Assembly (NCBI RefSeq): GCF_019668465.1
Contig: NZ_AP024828.1
Location: 2,046,001 to 2,110,000 of the forward strand
Source of the DNA: Mycobacterium senriense
GTDB lineage: Bacteria; Actinomycetota; Actinomycetes; Mycobacteriales; Mycobacteriaceae
Reading direction: 5' to 3'
DNA length: 64,000 bases
Each line of letters begins with the position of its first letter. Positions within the stretch are counted from its first letter, which is position 1. The translations under genes were made by a program, and so were the position numbers. This document shows, in pieces, positions 15,735 through 24,476 of this stretch. The notes beneath the pieces were generated by a model, which worked only from the letters and a program-made list of their open reading frames with translations, searched no databases and had not been told where the DNA came from.

Positions 15735-17348
15735 ATGGTGATCCAGGATCGAGAACGTGCCGGTGCCGATCAGCCGTCGGCCTGGGCACCCCTTCGCAAC
15801 CGCGTGTACCGCAGCCTGTTCATCGCACAGCTGGCCTCCAACGTCGGCACGTGGATGCAAAGTGTTGCGGCCCAATGGTTCCTGGTGGAAAAGCACAGCA
15901 GCGATGTCATCGTGGCACTGGTCCAGACCGCAAGCCTCGGACCGACACTTGTATTGGGCCTGTTCGCGGGCGTACTGGCCGATCTGTTCGACCGCCGGCG
16001 GTTGCTGTTTGTGCTGCAGTCCTACGCGGTGCTGGTGGCCCTGGCGTTGGCGGTCCTGACCTACCTGGGCCGGATGACCCCCACGTCGTTGCTGATGTTC
16101 ACCGTGGCCATCGGCTGCGCGTCCGCACTGGCCGGGCCGGCCTGGCAGGCCATCCAGCCCGAGGTCGTCCCACGCGAACAGATACCGGCCGCCTCGACCC
16201 TGGGCAGCGTCGCGGGCAATGCCGCCCGAGCGATCGGACCGGCTATCGGTGGTGTCGTGGTCGCCTTATCCGGACCCGCGGCAGCCTTCGCGATCAACGC
16301 CCTGTCATTCGCGGGAATCATCGTCGCCCTGGTGGCGTGGAAACGACCGAAGCAATTCGCCCCGCTGGAGCGAGAGCATTTCGGCCACGCCATCCTGACC
16401 GGACTGCTCTTTGTCAACAATGGCCCCATTTTCCGCAGGATCCTGTTGCGCGCAGTCCTTTTCCTTTTCCCGGCGTCGGCCGTGCTGGCTCTGTTGCCGG
16501 TCGCCGCGGCACACCGATGGCACCTGGGTGCCGGCGGCTACGGCATGGCGCTTGCGGCGATCGGCATGGGGGCCGTGCTTTCCGTGGCGTTTGCCTCACG
16601 ATTACACCGGAGGTTTTCCGACAACGTGCTGCTCGCCGGCTCCGCGGCCGTATACGGGTTGGCGCCACTGGCGGTGGCCTGGCTACCGTTCGTCGTGGCC
16701 ACACCTATTTTGGTGCTGTCCGGCATGTCGTGGCTGATCACCTTGACGACGCTGAACGCCGCGGCCCAGCTCTCGTTGCCACGCTGGGTGCGCGCTAGGG
16801 GCCTGGCGTTATATCTGCTTTTCGCGACGGGATCTCAGGCGATCGGCTCCTACGTCTGGGGTGCGGTGGCCACGCGGGCTGGGTTGCACATTGCGCTGAT
16901 CGGGTCGGCGGTGGTGCTCGGCGTTGTTGCCCTCAGCGTGTTCGTCCTGCCGTTGCTGCCCTGCACCGGGACGCTGAGCGTCGACGTTTCCAGCGCCTGG
17001 CCGTCGCCCACACTCGTGTTCGAACCATCTCCCGCGGACGGGCCGGTACTGGTCACCGTTCGCTACCAGGTTCCGCCCGGGAATCTCGACGATTTCACCG
17101 ATGCGATGCGCGCAGTCAGACAGTCGCGACTACGCACCGGCGGCCACAGTTGGCGCCTGTATCACAGTGTCGGACAACCGGATACGTTCCTCGAGAGATT
17201 CACGGTCCCGTCCTGGACCGAATTTGAGCGCCAGCGCACCGAGCGTTGGCTGGAATACGACACCGATGGCGTCACCAGGGCGATCGGCTATACCGTCGAC
17301 CGCACGCGACGGCACGAGTACTATCTCGCGCTGCGCCTGCGCCGATGA
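15735..17348 (+). CDS. MFS exporter (EntS/MFS_3 type) with a C-terminal ABM-like domain
   Basis: 537 aa. Residues about 20-410 form 12 helices with the MFS motif GVLADLFDRRRLLF between helices 2 and 3. The C-terminal ~110 residues (PVLVTVRYQVPPGNLDDF, SRLRTGGHSWRLYHS, FLERFTVPSWTEFERQ) form a ferredoxin-like domain found in many MFS_3 proteins. The family exports siderophores or drugs. It is alone on its strand; the LysR gene converges on it. Substrate unknown. Confidence 0.85.
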   Translation: MVIQDRERAGADQPSAWAPLRNRVYRSLFIAQLASNVGTWMQSVAAQWFLVEKHSSDVIVALVQTASLGPTLVLGLFAGVLADLFDRRRLLFVLQSYAVLVALALAVLTYLGRMTPTSLLMFTVAIGCASALAGPAWQAIQPEVVPREQIPAASTLGSVAGNAARAIGPAIGGVVVALSGPAAAFAINALSFAGIIVALVAWKRPKQFAPLEREHFGHAILTGLLFVNNGPIFRRILLRAVLFLFPASAVLALLPVAAAHRWHLGAGGYGMALAAIGMGAVLSVAFASRLHRRFSDNVLLAGSAAVYGLAPLAVAWLPFVVATPILVLSGMSWLITLTTLNAAAQLSLPRWVRARGLALYLLFATGSQAIGSYVWGAVATRAGLHIALIGSAVVLGVVALSVFVLPLLPCTGTLSVDVSSAWPSPTLVFEPSPADGPVLVTVRYQVPPGNLDDFTDAMRAVRQSRLRTGGHSWRLYHSVGQPDTFLERFTVPSWTEFERQRTERWLEYDTDGVTRAIGYTVDRTRRHEYYLALRLRR

Positions 17349-17428
17349 TGACTTTAGCGGCGCTGCGGAGTCGGGGAACCGGTTGAACGACGGAAACCAT
17401 TGGTGGCAGGCAATTTAGGCACCGCACG

Positions 17429-17463
17429 CCGAGAATGCGGCGTCCGCCTTCGGCATTTCTCAG
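17429..17463. terminator. Imperfect hairpin between convergent genes
   Basis: GAGAATGC is answered by GCATTTCTC (one bulged T), with a GC-rich GGCGTCCGCC mini-stem inside. It lies between the MFS stop (17348) and the LysR stop (17581) and could end both transcripts. A 10-nt tandem duplication (AATCGGTTCG twice, 17544-17563) is also in this gap. Confidence 0.35.
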
Positions 17464-17580
17464 GCCACGATGCGAGTATCGATACGCTGATTCTTCCGGC
17501 CGTGCAGACCCCGGACGGTGGCCGCGACGTCAGGAAGCGGTGAAATCGGTTCGAATCGGTTCGACGCCGGGCCTGGCGGA

Positions 17581-18432
17581 TCAGGCTGCGGCGGCCAGTA
17601 AGTCGCGTACCGCGCTGTCGACGGTGCCCAACAGGTCGGGGTCGACGCCGGTACGACCGCGAACCAGTATCGAGGCGCTGTTGGCGGACGGCAGCCCCTC
17701 GGCCGGGCTGAGCCCGTCGGGGAACTTGCCGATCATCGGCAACAGTGCCACGCCGAGCCCCGACCGCACCGCCGCGTAGAGGCCGGACAGATCGCCGCAC
17801 TCAGCGGCGATCTCGTACTCGATGTGGTGGTTTTCCAGAATTGCGAAGGCCGGCTCGCGCAATGTGCACGGCTCGGCGAAGATCACCAGCGGCAGCGGCT
17901 CTCGCGGGGAAATCGTCAGCGTGCGCGCTGAAACCCATTGCAACCGCACCAATCCCGATGCGTTGGCGCGATCCAGACCCGCCCCGTCCAGCATGATGGC
18001 CAGATCGACCAAACCGCGATCGATCGAGTCGGCCAGCGACACGTTGCGGTCGAGCCGGAAGCGCACGCGCAGCTCGGGGAGTCGCTCCCGCAACACGCGG
18101 GACAGGCCGGCCAGCATCACATCGGCGCCGTGTTCGGTGGCGCCGATGGTCAGGACCTTGTGTTCGGTGGCACCCAGGTCGTCGAGCGCGGTGTCGTGCG
18201 CGGCCAATATCGTACGGGCATGCCGCAGTGTCTTCTGGCCGACCTCGGTGAAGACGACCCCGCGTCCCGAGCGTTGCACTATCGGTTCGCCGACCACAGC
18301 TTCGATCCGGCGCAGATGCTGGCTGACCGCGGATTGGCTCAGGTGTAGCGCGGCGGCGGCACGGTGGAAGCCCCCGCAGTCGGCGACGGCGACAAGGCTG
18401 CGCAGCGGAGCGATATCGAGCACCTGGGCCAT
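17581..18432 (-). CDS. LysR-family transcription regulator
   Basis: 283 aa. The N-terminal winged HTH is LRSLVAVADCGGFHRAAAAL then HLSQSAVSQHLRRIEAVVG; the rest is a two-lobed co-inducer domain. It is somewhat shorter than the usual ~300. It is divergent from the EamA transporter, the classic arrangement for a LysR that controls its neighbour. On the minus strand TATAGT (18444-18439) is 6 nt before the ATG, so its own mRNA is probably leaderless and its promoter lies inside the shared control region. Confidence 0.9.
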   Translation of the reverse strand: MAQVLDIAPLRSLVAVADCGGFHRAAAALHLSQSAVSQHLRRIEAVVGEPIVQRSGRGVVFTEVGQKTLRHARTILAAHDTALDDLGATEHKVLTIGATEHGADVMLAGLSRVLRERLPELRVRFRLDRNVSLADSIDRGLVDLAIMLDGAGLDRANASGLVRLQWVSARTLTISPREPLPLVIFAEPCTLREPAFAILENHHIEYEIAAECGDLSGLYAAVRSGLGVALLPMIGKFPDGLSPAEGLPSANSASILVRGRTGVDPDLLGTVDSAVRDLLAAAA

Positions 18433-18520
18433 AGCAGCACTATAATGCGATCAGTGTTACTAATCAATCGTCCTGTTCATCACTCGGATCATCGTCCCTG
18501 GTACCAAGACCGATAAGGTT
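18433..18520. promoter_or_regulatory. Shared control region between LysR and the EamA transporter
   Basis: It contains the leaderless LysR promoter (TATAGT, minus strand) and TGCGATCA at 18446, repeated at 18522 at the edge of the transporter gene. The stretch is A/T-richer than its neighbours. LysR proteins bind T-N11-A boxes in such intervals; the repeated TGCGATCA is a candidate half-site. Confidence 0.45.
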
Positions 18521-19525
18521 GTGCGATCAATCATGATCGCCAATAATCGTTGGACTGCGTCGGTCGACCACGCGAACATGGGTGTCATGTCTTTGCCGCG
18601 CATGCCTGCGACCACCGCCACGGCGGTGACGTTCTTTTACGCGCTCGGATATCCCATCGGCACGCTGGCGGTGACGGCGATGACGCCGATGGCCGCCTTG
18701 GTGCTGCGGTTTAGTTTGGCCGCAACGATTCTGGCGATCTGGTCCCTGATGGCGAGGGCCCGCTGGCCGCGCGGAATGCAATTCGGCCACGTCTTGGTGA
18801 CCGGCCTGCTGATCCAGGGCGTTCAGTTCTGTTGCCTATACGAGGCCGTTCAGCTCGGGGCGCCGGCGGTGCTCTGCGCGGTGGTGATCGCCATGAACCC
18901 GGTGGTTACCGCGATCCTGGCGGCGATGTTCCTTCGGGAATCACTCGGTCCGTTGCGCGTGATTGCGCTGGTGCTCGGCGTCGTCGCGGTGCTGGCCGCC
19001 TGCTCGCACAGGCTGATGAGCACCCGCGGCGCCGACCCTGTCATCGCCTTGCTTGTCGTTGGGCTGGTTGGCCTTTCGGCGGGCGGTGTCTATCAACAGC
19101 GATTCTGCAAAGGTGTCGACTTCCGGGCGATGAGTGCGATGCAGAATGCCGTTGGTTTGATACCCGCGTCGGCACTCGCGATGATCACGCCGTTTACCGT
19201 GCACGATGGCGTCAAGGCGGTGATCGCGGTCAGCGGCATGGTGTTGTTGAATGCCACCCTGGCGGTGAGCCTCTACGTGCGTGCCATCAACACCCACGGC
19301 GCGACGGCGGTCGCGATGCAGTTCGCCGTCATCCCCGCGGTGGCCGGAGTGCTGTCGTGGATCATCCTGGACCAACGTCCCGACGAAGGCATTGCGGTCG
19401 GTCTGGTGCTGGGCGGACTCGCGTGCTGGATCAACACCCGGGCATCCGGCCGGCGACGAGCATCGAGCGCGAGCACGCCCGCCGCCACGCTGCCGCAGGT
19501 CGAGCTGCAGGACGCGCCGCTTTGA
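18521..19525 (+). CDS. EamA/DMT-superfamily transporter
   Basis: 334 aa with ten hydrophobic helices in two EamA repeats (VTFFYALGYPIGTLAV..., LLVVGLVGLSAGGVYQQ...). It is likely an exporter of amino acids or small metabolites under the divergent LysR. The GTG at 18521 lacks a good ribosome site; ATG 18578 or 18587, just before the first helix, are equally plausible starts. The C-terminus is an Arg/Ser/Ala-rich cytoplasmic tail. Confidence 0.82.
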   Translation: MRSIMIANNRWTASVDHANMGVMSLPRMPATTATAVTFFYALGYPIGTLAVTAMTPMAALVLRFSLAATILAIWSLMARARWPRGMQFGHVLVTGLLIQGVQFCCLYEAVQLGAPAVLCAVVIAMNPVVTAILAAMFLRESLGPLRVIALVLGVVAVLAACSHRLMSTRGADPVIALLVVGLVGLSAGGVYQQRFCKGVDFRAMSAMQNAVGLIPASALAMITPFTVHDGVKAVIAVSGMVLLNATLAVSLYVRAINTHGATAVAMQFAVIPAVAGVLSWIILDQRPDEGIAVGLVLGGLACWINTRASGRRRASSASTPAATLPQVELQDAPL

Positions 19526-19635
19526 GATCTTGCCCGCCTCCGGCTGAGAGCTCCTGCCGATAGGCTTGTCCACCATCCGCCCATCCGCCGCAGCCGGTCT
19601 GTGACAATGCACCCTGCGGAACATTCAACGGAGGC

Positions 19636-20361
19636 GTGGTGAACTCGGACAGCGGGCAGCGTATCGGATCGGGGTGGGTAGCGGGGACGGTGGCAGCCCT
19701 TGCGACGGCGGCCGCATTCTGCCCTGCGATTGCCCGCGCCGACGTGCAATTGTGTAATCCGGCGAGTGTCGATGCGAATCAAATGTGCCATTTCGATGCC
19801 TCGGGGCCACTATCGGACATCAGCATGGTGTTTCCGGCCAACTATCCCGATGAACAGGCGATGGTCGGATATTTGACCAAGGTCAACGACGATTTCGGCA
19901 ATGCCCGCGGACCGCTGAATACGTTGAAATCGCCGACTGCGCTGAAGGTTACCGGCACGCGATACAGCTCGGGTCCCCAACCGACCGGTACCCAGTCCGT
20001 GGTCACCGAGGTCTATCAGAACCTCGGCGCCGCTCATCCTCTGGTGTGGTACAAGTCCTTCAACTACAACCTGGCCAATCAGCAGCCGATCGCCTTCGAT
20101 TCCTTGTTCCAGCCGGGAACCCAACCGCTGCAGACCATCTTGCCGATCGTGCAGAAGACATTGGCCGACCGGTACCGTGCTGCCGTCTCGATTCCGCCGG
20201 CCACCGGACTGCAGCCTGGGAACTACCAGAGCTTCGCGATCACCGATGACGCGATCGTGTTCTTTTTTGACCAAAACGCGCTGCAGCCGGCGATGGAGGC
20301 TACGCAAGTCTCGGTGCCACGCAGCGCGATCGCGTCAATGATCAGCCCGGGCATCGCCTAG
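19636..20361 (+). CDS. Secreted RsiV/MPT64-like (DUF3298) protein
   Basis: 241 aa. A signal peptide (WVAGTVAALATAAAFCPAIARA, quoted in part) ends in ARA|DV. The mature part has two early Cys (VQLCNPAS, NQMCHFD) likely forming a disulfide, then a DUF4163/DUF3298 arrangement: YKSFNYNLANQQPIAFDSLF and PGNYQSFAITDDAIVFFFDQ. This matches the family of mycobacterial secreted immunogens related to MPT64 and to RsiV. Function unknown. Start is GTG 19636 or 19639, with GGAGG just upstream. Confidence 0.8.
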   Translation: MVNSDSGQRIGSGWVAGTVAALATAAAFCPAIARADVQLCNPASVDANQMCHFDASGPLSDISMVFPANYPDEQAMVGYLTKVNDDFGNARGPLNTLKSPTALKVTGTRYSSGPQPTGTQSVVTEVYQNLGAAHPLVWYKSFNYNLANQQPIAFDSLFQPGTQPLQTILPIVQKTLADRYRAAVSIPPATGLQPGNYQSFAITDDAIVFFFDQNALQPAMEATQVSVPRSAIASMISPGIA

Positions 20362-20394
20362 CCGGGCGATAGTGGTGCAACTGCGGGAGGCGTC

Positions 20395-20832
20395 ATGACA
20401 AGCGGCGACCAGCGAGCCGACGAACAAGCCATTCGTGCGCTCGTCGATCAGCAGGTAAAAGGTTGGGCCGCAGGCGATCCAGTGGCCTACGCCAGCGTCT
20501 TCACCGCCGACGCCGACTACATCACCTTTCTGGGCAGCCATTACACGGGGCGCGACGCGATCACGGCGTCGTATGTTCCGCTGTTCCGACGGCTCCTCAA
20601 AGGAACCCGGCTGCTCATAGACATCACCGAAGTACGATTTCTCACCCCCGATGTCGCACTGGTCCACGCGAACGCGTCGGTGATCAAAGGGGTGCGACGG
20701 CGTAATCGGCGCAGAGCCCGCGTGAACACCAGTGTCGCCGTTCGGACAGACGGCCGCTGGCAACTCACCGCCTCGCAGAACACCACACACCGGCGGGTCG
20801 CTGAAGCACTGATGGCTAAATTGTTTTCCTGA
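20395..20832 (+). CDS. SgcJ/EcaC-type SnoaL-like protein
   Basis: 145 aa NTF2-like fold: IRALVDQQVKGWAAGDPVAYASVFTAD at the start, and FLGSHYTGRDAI then DGRWQLTASQNTTH at the end, matching the DUF4440/SgcJ family. Members are small cytoplasmic proteins, sometimes enzymes of natural product tailoring. GGGAGG precedes the ATG by 6 nt. The next same-strand gene is a pseudogene, so no functional partner is evident. Confidence 0.8.
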   Translation: MTSGDQRADEQAIRALVDQQVKGWAAGDPVAYASVFTADADYITFLGSHYTGRDAITASYVPLFRRLLKGTRLLIDITEVRFLTPDVALVHANASVIKGVRRRNRRRARVNTSVAVRTDGRWQLTASQNTTHRRVAEALMAKLFS

Positions 20833-20861
20833 TCATTGCCGCCCGACTAGCGTTGTGTGTC

Positions 20862-21383
20862 ATGAGGGCGCGAATGGCGACACCGCAGGATGCCGGTGCG
20901 GTGGCCGAATCTATCTGCCCTATGTGCATGACACGGCAATTTCCTTCGAGGTGACGCCCCCCGATGTCGAAGAGATGCGGTTGAGGATCACCACAACGCT
21001 CGCGCGCTTGCCGTGGCTGGTCGTCACCGATGACGAGCGCGTCAAGGGGTTTGCCTATGCGAGCCCGTGAGTCGATTCACCGCCAGGGGCACGGCCGCCG
21101 GCTCTACGCCGCCTTGTTCAATGTGCTTGTCGCGCAGGGCTATATCAACGCCTACGCGGGGATCGCGCTACCCAATCCCGCCAGCGTAGGGCTGCACGAG
21201 GCGTTGGGATTCACACCGGTTGGCGTCTTCCACGGCGTGGGCTTCAAGCACGAAACATGGTGGGACGTCGGCTGGTGGCATCGCCGGCTGGTCGACCCGC
21301 CCCCGGTCCCACCCGAGCCGCTGCCCTGGTCCCGGCTGTCCGATCAGGCCCTGGACGCAGCGCTCGCGGCGCACACCCGGTAG
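20862..21383 (+). pseudogene. Broken phosphinothricin-type GNAT N-acetyltransferase
   Basis: Three frames together spell a MnaT/PAT-like acetyltransferase. MRARMATPQDAGAVAE is read from 20862. After one missing base near 20907 the next frame reads IYLPYVHDTAISFEVTPPD through VKGFAYASP and hits TGA at 21068. The third frame resumes at RQGHGRRLYAALFNVL and runs to 21383 with LHEALGFTPVGVFHGVGFKH. About 15 residues of the usual core are lost at the second junction, including part of strand 4. The acetyl-CoA loop (QGHGRRLY) survives but the protein cannot be made intact. Confidence 0.8.
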
Positions 21384-21586
21384 CGGGAGGATCGCATCGA
21401 TGACCACGCTGCCTCAAGGTGTTCTCGGTGCTGCGTCCGGAATTCGGCGGAGCGTAACGCAGTTGGGCATCTGATGACCACGGGTACAACGCTGCGCCCA
21501 GCAGTGCGTGGAAGGCCCGCTAGCTGCGCGATTCCGGTCGTCTACCGATCGCCCGGACAGTCGCCGCTGCGGCTACGGTGATCTGT

Positions 21587-22849
21587 ATGCCGTCGGCTAG
21601 CCGCTCGTCCGCAGATCAGGTAAGGCGGCGCCCGAAGGACCGGAAGGTCCAGATCGCCCGCGCCGCCACCGATGCGTTCAGCGAGTTGGGCTATCACGCG
21701 GTCAGCATGGAGAACATCGCGGCGCGGGTGGGAATCTCCGCGGCCGCGTTGTACCGCCACTCGCAGGGCAAATACGACCTGTTCCGCGACGTCTTCCTGG
21801 CGCTGGGGCAGCAACTCGTCGACGCCACGGCCTTCGCGGACGCTTTGCCCGCCGATGGCGATCCCGAGGAACAACTCCACGCGCTCACGGCTGCGCTCAT
21901 CGACACCACGATCGTCAACCGCACCGCCGGCGGACTGTATCGGTGGGAGGGCCGCTACCTGCGTGGCGATGATCAGCGCGCTCTGGCCGAACAGATCAAA
22001 CTGATCAACCGCCGCCTGCAGCGTCCGCTGATGCGGCTGCGGCCGAAATTGACGTCGCGGCAACGCTGGATCTTGTCGGCGGCCACCCTGAGTGTCATCG
22101 GCAGCATCACCGATCACCGGTCCCGCCTGGGTAATGCCGAGATCCGCGCGGCGCTGGCCGATATCGCCACGGCGGTGTTGCAAGCCGAGTTGCCGAGCCA
22201 GCGCGGTCGCGGATCCGAGCAGCCGCGGTCGTCGACGCTGACCAGCGCCGCCGGAAGTTATGAGCTTCTGTTGCACGAGTCGATGCGCCTGTTCAATGAG
22301 CGCGGCTATCGCGAAACCGGAATGGAAGACATCGCCGCAGTGGTCGGCATACCGGTCGCCAGCATCTATCAGTACTTTCCGGGAAAGGCCGCCATCCTGG
22401 CGGTCTATTACCGGCGCGCCGCCGACCAACTCTCCGGCGACCTGTCCAGCATCCTGGCCACCAACGCCGACCCGGAACAGGCGCTCGCGCAACTCATCGA
22501 GGCCTATGTCACCCGGTCATTCGCCAACCCCGAACTGGCCTGCGTGTACTACACCGAGCGTCACAACCTGCCCGACACAGACGCGGTGCTGCTCTACAAC
22601 ATTCAGCGCTCCACCGTCGAATCCTGGGCCAGCCTCGCCGTCGCGGCCAACCCCGAGCTCACCCTGGGCCGCGCCCGCTATGCCGTGCACGCCGCGTTCG
22701 CGCTCGCGGTGGACACCGGCCGCCTGGTCTACCCCAACACCAGTGCGGCCGCGAGCCTCACGGTGCGCCGGCTGATGGAGGTCACGGTGCTGGGACGACC
22801 GGCAGCGCCAGCGCGTCATGGCTCCCGGGGCGGCCGGCAGCGGCACTGA
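21587..22849 (+). CDS. Double-headed TetR regulator (two TetR domains in tandem)
   Basis: 420 aa from ATG 21587. TetR HTH 1 spans about residues 20-65 (MENIAARVGISAAALYRHSQ), with a ligand domain to ~200. A second full TetR unit starts near residue 225 with HTH 2 (MEDIAAVVGIPVASIYQYFP) and its own ligand domain. Both recognition helices look functional, so one chain could mimic a TetR dimer or bind two operators. TACGGT lies 7 nt before the ATG, suggesting a leaderless mRNA. No co-directional target gene is adjacent. Confidence 0.85.
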   Translation: MPSASRSSADQVRRRPKDRKVQIARAATDAFSELGYHAVSMENIAARVGISAAALYRHSQGKYDLFRDVFLALGQQLVDATAFADALPADGDPEEQLHALTAALIDTTIVNRTAGGLYRWEGRYLRGDDQRALAEQIKLINRRLQRPLMRLRPKLTSRQRWILSAATLSVIGSITDHRSRLGNAEIRAALADIATAVLQAELPSQRGRGSEQPRSSTLTSAAGSYELLLHESMRLFNERGYRETGMEDIAAVVGIPVASIYQYFPGKAAILAVYYRRAADQLSGDLSSILATNADPEQALAQLIEAYVTRSFANPELACVYYTERHNLPDTDAVLLYNIQRSTVESWASLAVAANPELTLGRARYAVHAAFALAVDTGRLVYPNTSAAASLTVRRLMEVTVLGRPAAPARHGSRGGRQRH

Positions 22850-23046
22850 CAGGGCTTTGGGGGGCTAAGCCTCAGCCGGAGAATGAACTCTCCACTTGCT
22901 AGTCGGACATTCGCCTCGCTGGAGCACCCAGGGCGGTCGAACGTCTCGTTCCGGCAAGGTATCTCCGTAATGGATCGCGGTTCGTGGGCGCTGCCGATCG
23001 GTGGATGGCACTACCGAATCGTGTGAACCGGCATTAACATAGTTGC

Positions 23047-23271
23047 ATGCTCGCCAGGATTCGCACACTCCTGGAGTATCAGTTGACCATCGCCGAACTG
23101 CTAGGTCTGGCCATACTGCTGGGAACCCCGTACCTGATCGTCGGCGTGATCTGGTCGAGCACCCACACCCAGCATCTGCACGACATGCACGGCGCCGATC
23201 TGGTGGTGTCGTTCCTCGGCTCGATCGTCTCATGGCCGGTGCTGCTTTTCGCCAACGTGTGCATGACCTAG
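23047..23271 (+). CDS. Small membrane protein (two helices)
   Basis: 74 aa. A leading amphipathic stretch (LARIRTLLEYQLT) is followed by two hydrophobic helices (LLGLAILLGTPYLIVGVIW and LVVSFLGSIVSWPVLLFANV) with a His-rich loop HTQHLHDMHG between them. TAACAT at 23035-23040 is 6 nt before the ATG, so the mRNA is probably leaderless. The start and length fit a conserved mycobacterial small membrane protein. Function unknown; the His cluster might bind metal. Confidence 0.65.
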   Translation: MLARIRTLLEYQLTIAELLGLAILLGTPYLIVGVIWSSTHTQHLHDMHGADLVVSFLGSIVSWPVLLFANVCMT

Positions 23272-23405
23272 GCGGCTCGTGTGGGCAACGGCGGCCCATG
23301 GCCACCGGCGGCCGGCGCCATCAGAATCCGCGGCGCAATCCCGAACCTCGAGCAGACGATGGCTGAACGGAGTCAAAAACCTTGCAAATAACTATTTTTC
23401 GATGA

Positions 23406-23573
23406 CTACCGCGTGCTCTCGTCGGGAAGGTCGTGTCGAGATTGGTGCAATCCGGGGCCGTCTGGATCTTCGTCCTGGTGATCGAGTTGTTCCTGCAGCT
23501 TGCGCTGTTCTTCGGTTGCCTTCCGGGCGTCCTCGGGCGCAGCGGGCGGGTCGAAGTTGACTTGCTGATCCAC
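23406..23573 (-). CDS. 55-aa acidic, charged small protein
   Basis: GTG at 23573, with AGGAG 6-7 nt upstream, to TAG at 23406. The product starts MDQQVNFDPPAAPEDARKAT, has a Glu/Gln/Lys-rich helical middle (EEQRKLQEQL) and ends in an acidic, disordered tail (DHQDEDPDGPG). There is no hydrophobic segment. The good ribosome site and biased composition argue for a real gene. Function unknown. Confidence 0.6.
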   Translation of the reverse strand: MDQQVNFDPPAAPEDARKATEEQRKLQEQLDHQDEDPDGPGLHQSRHDLPDESTR

Positions 23574-23687
23574 CGAGATCTCCTCTGAACGTCTGCTCTA
23601 CTTTTAGGCAGGATCTCCCGAAAGACGGGCCCCGAAACCCGGGCAATCTTGACTGTGCCGATCGCGCTGCTCACGGCGCCGGGGAAC

Positions 23688-24476
23688 TCAATATTGCTTG
23701 ACCACCGCCCGCGGTGCCGTTCGCCATCTTCTGCTCCCGTTGTCCTGCTGACGGGGCGGTTCAAGGAGCAATACTGCCAGCCCGTCGAGCAGCACCGGAC
23801 GCACCCAGTCGCCCAGTTCGATCACCTCGCCCGAGCAGGGCCGGCGGTGCATCGCGTCGCGAGCGAGGTCGATGGGCGCCATCGCGAAAACCGTCTCGAC
23901 GGTAGCCTGGTCGGGCAGTTTGCGGATGCCGGGCAAAGTGATGAACAGCCCGTCGTTGCCGGACAGGTGCAGTCCGACTGCCGCGAATGCGCCGGTCGTG
24001 CCCTCGCGGGTACCGCCGTGTCCGGACAGATGCATACCCAGGGCCGCCGCGAGCTCACGGGCTTCGTTGGGATGCAACACTTCTCGCTTGGCGCGGCGAC
24101 CGAATTCGATCAGTCGTGGCGCGGCATCGGCGAGTTCGCCCGGGACGACGACGGCAAGCCCGGGGTCGGCATCGGGAGGGCATACCCGTTCCAGGAATTG
24201 CCCGGCGAGTTCGATGATCCCGGTTCGCACCGCGTGCGGATCGCCGTCGGGGCTCCGCCAGGCCAGGCACGCGCTCGAGTTGTGGGACGTATACGGGATG
24301 CGGTCGTCGACGAGCAGCTGATGACGCGTGGCGCCCGCGGGGGAGCCGAGGCCCGCCGCTTGCAGCTCGTGGAGCAGGGCCCGGGCTCGCCGACCCGTGC
24401 CGGGCGTGTAGGGGTTGTCGGTGTCGTCGATGCCGATCAGCAGGTCCACCTCGGCCAGCGCGGTACGGCCGGTCAT
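23688..24476 (-). CDS. TiaS-like protein (GIDDTDN motif), truncated relative to archaeal enzymes
   Basis: 262 aa. LLIGIDDTDNPYTPGTGRRARALL near the N-terminus is the hallmark of the tRNA(Ile2) agmatidine synthetase (TiaS) family, and SSACLAW and LHPNEARELAAALGMHLSGHGGTREGTTGAFAAVG (landmarks) match its next region. Archaeal TiaS is ~420 aa with an OB fold and a zinc ribbon; both are missing. Bacteria use TilS/lysidine, so agmatidine synthesis is unlikely. Its ATG overlaps the lipoprotein stop by 4 nt, hence a common operon. An unknown nucleotide-using reaction is the safest reading. Confidence 0.6.
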   Translation of the reverse strand: MTGRTALAEVDLLIGIDDTDNPYTPGTGRRARALLHELQAAGLGSPAGATRHQLLVDDRIPYTSHNSSACLAWRSPDGDPHAVRTGIIELAGQFLERVCPPDADPGLAVVVPGELADAAPRLIEFGRRAKREVLHPNEARELAAALGMHLSGHGGTREGTTGAFAAVGLHLSGNDGLFITLPGIRKLPDQATVETVFAMAPIDLARDAMHRRPCSGEVIELGDWVRPVLLDGLAVLLLEPPRQQDNGSRRWRTAPRAVVKQY

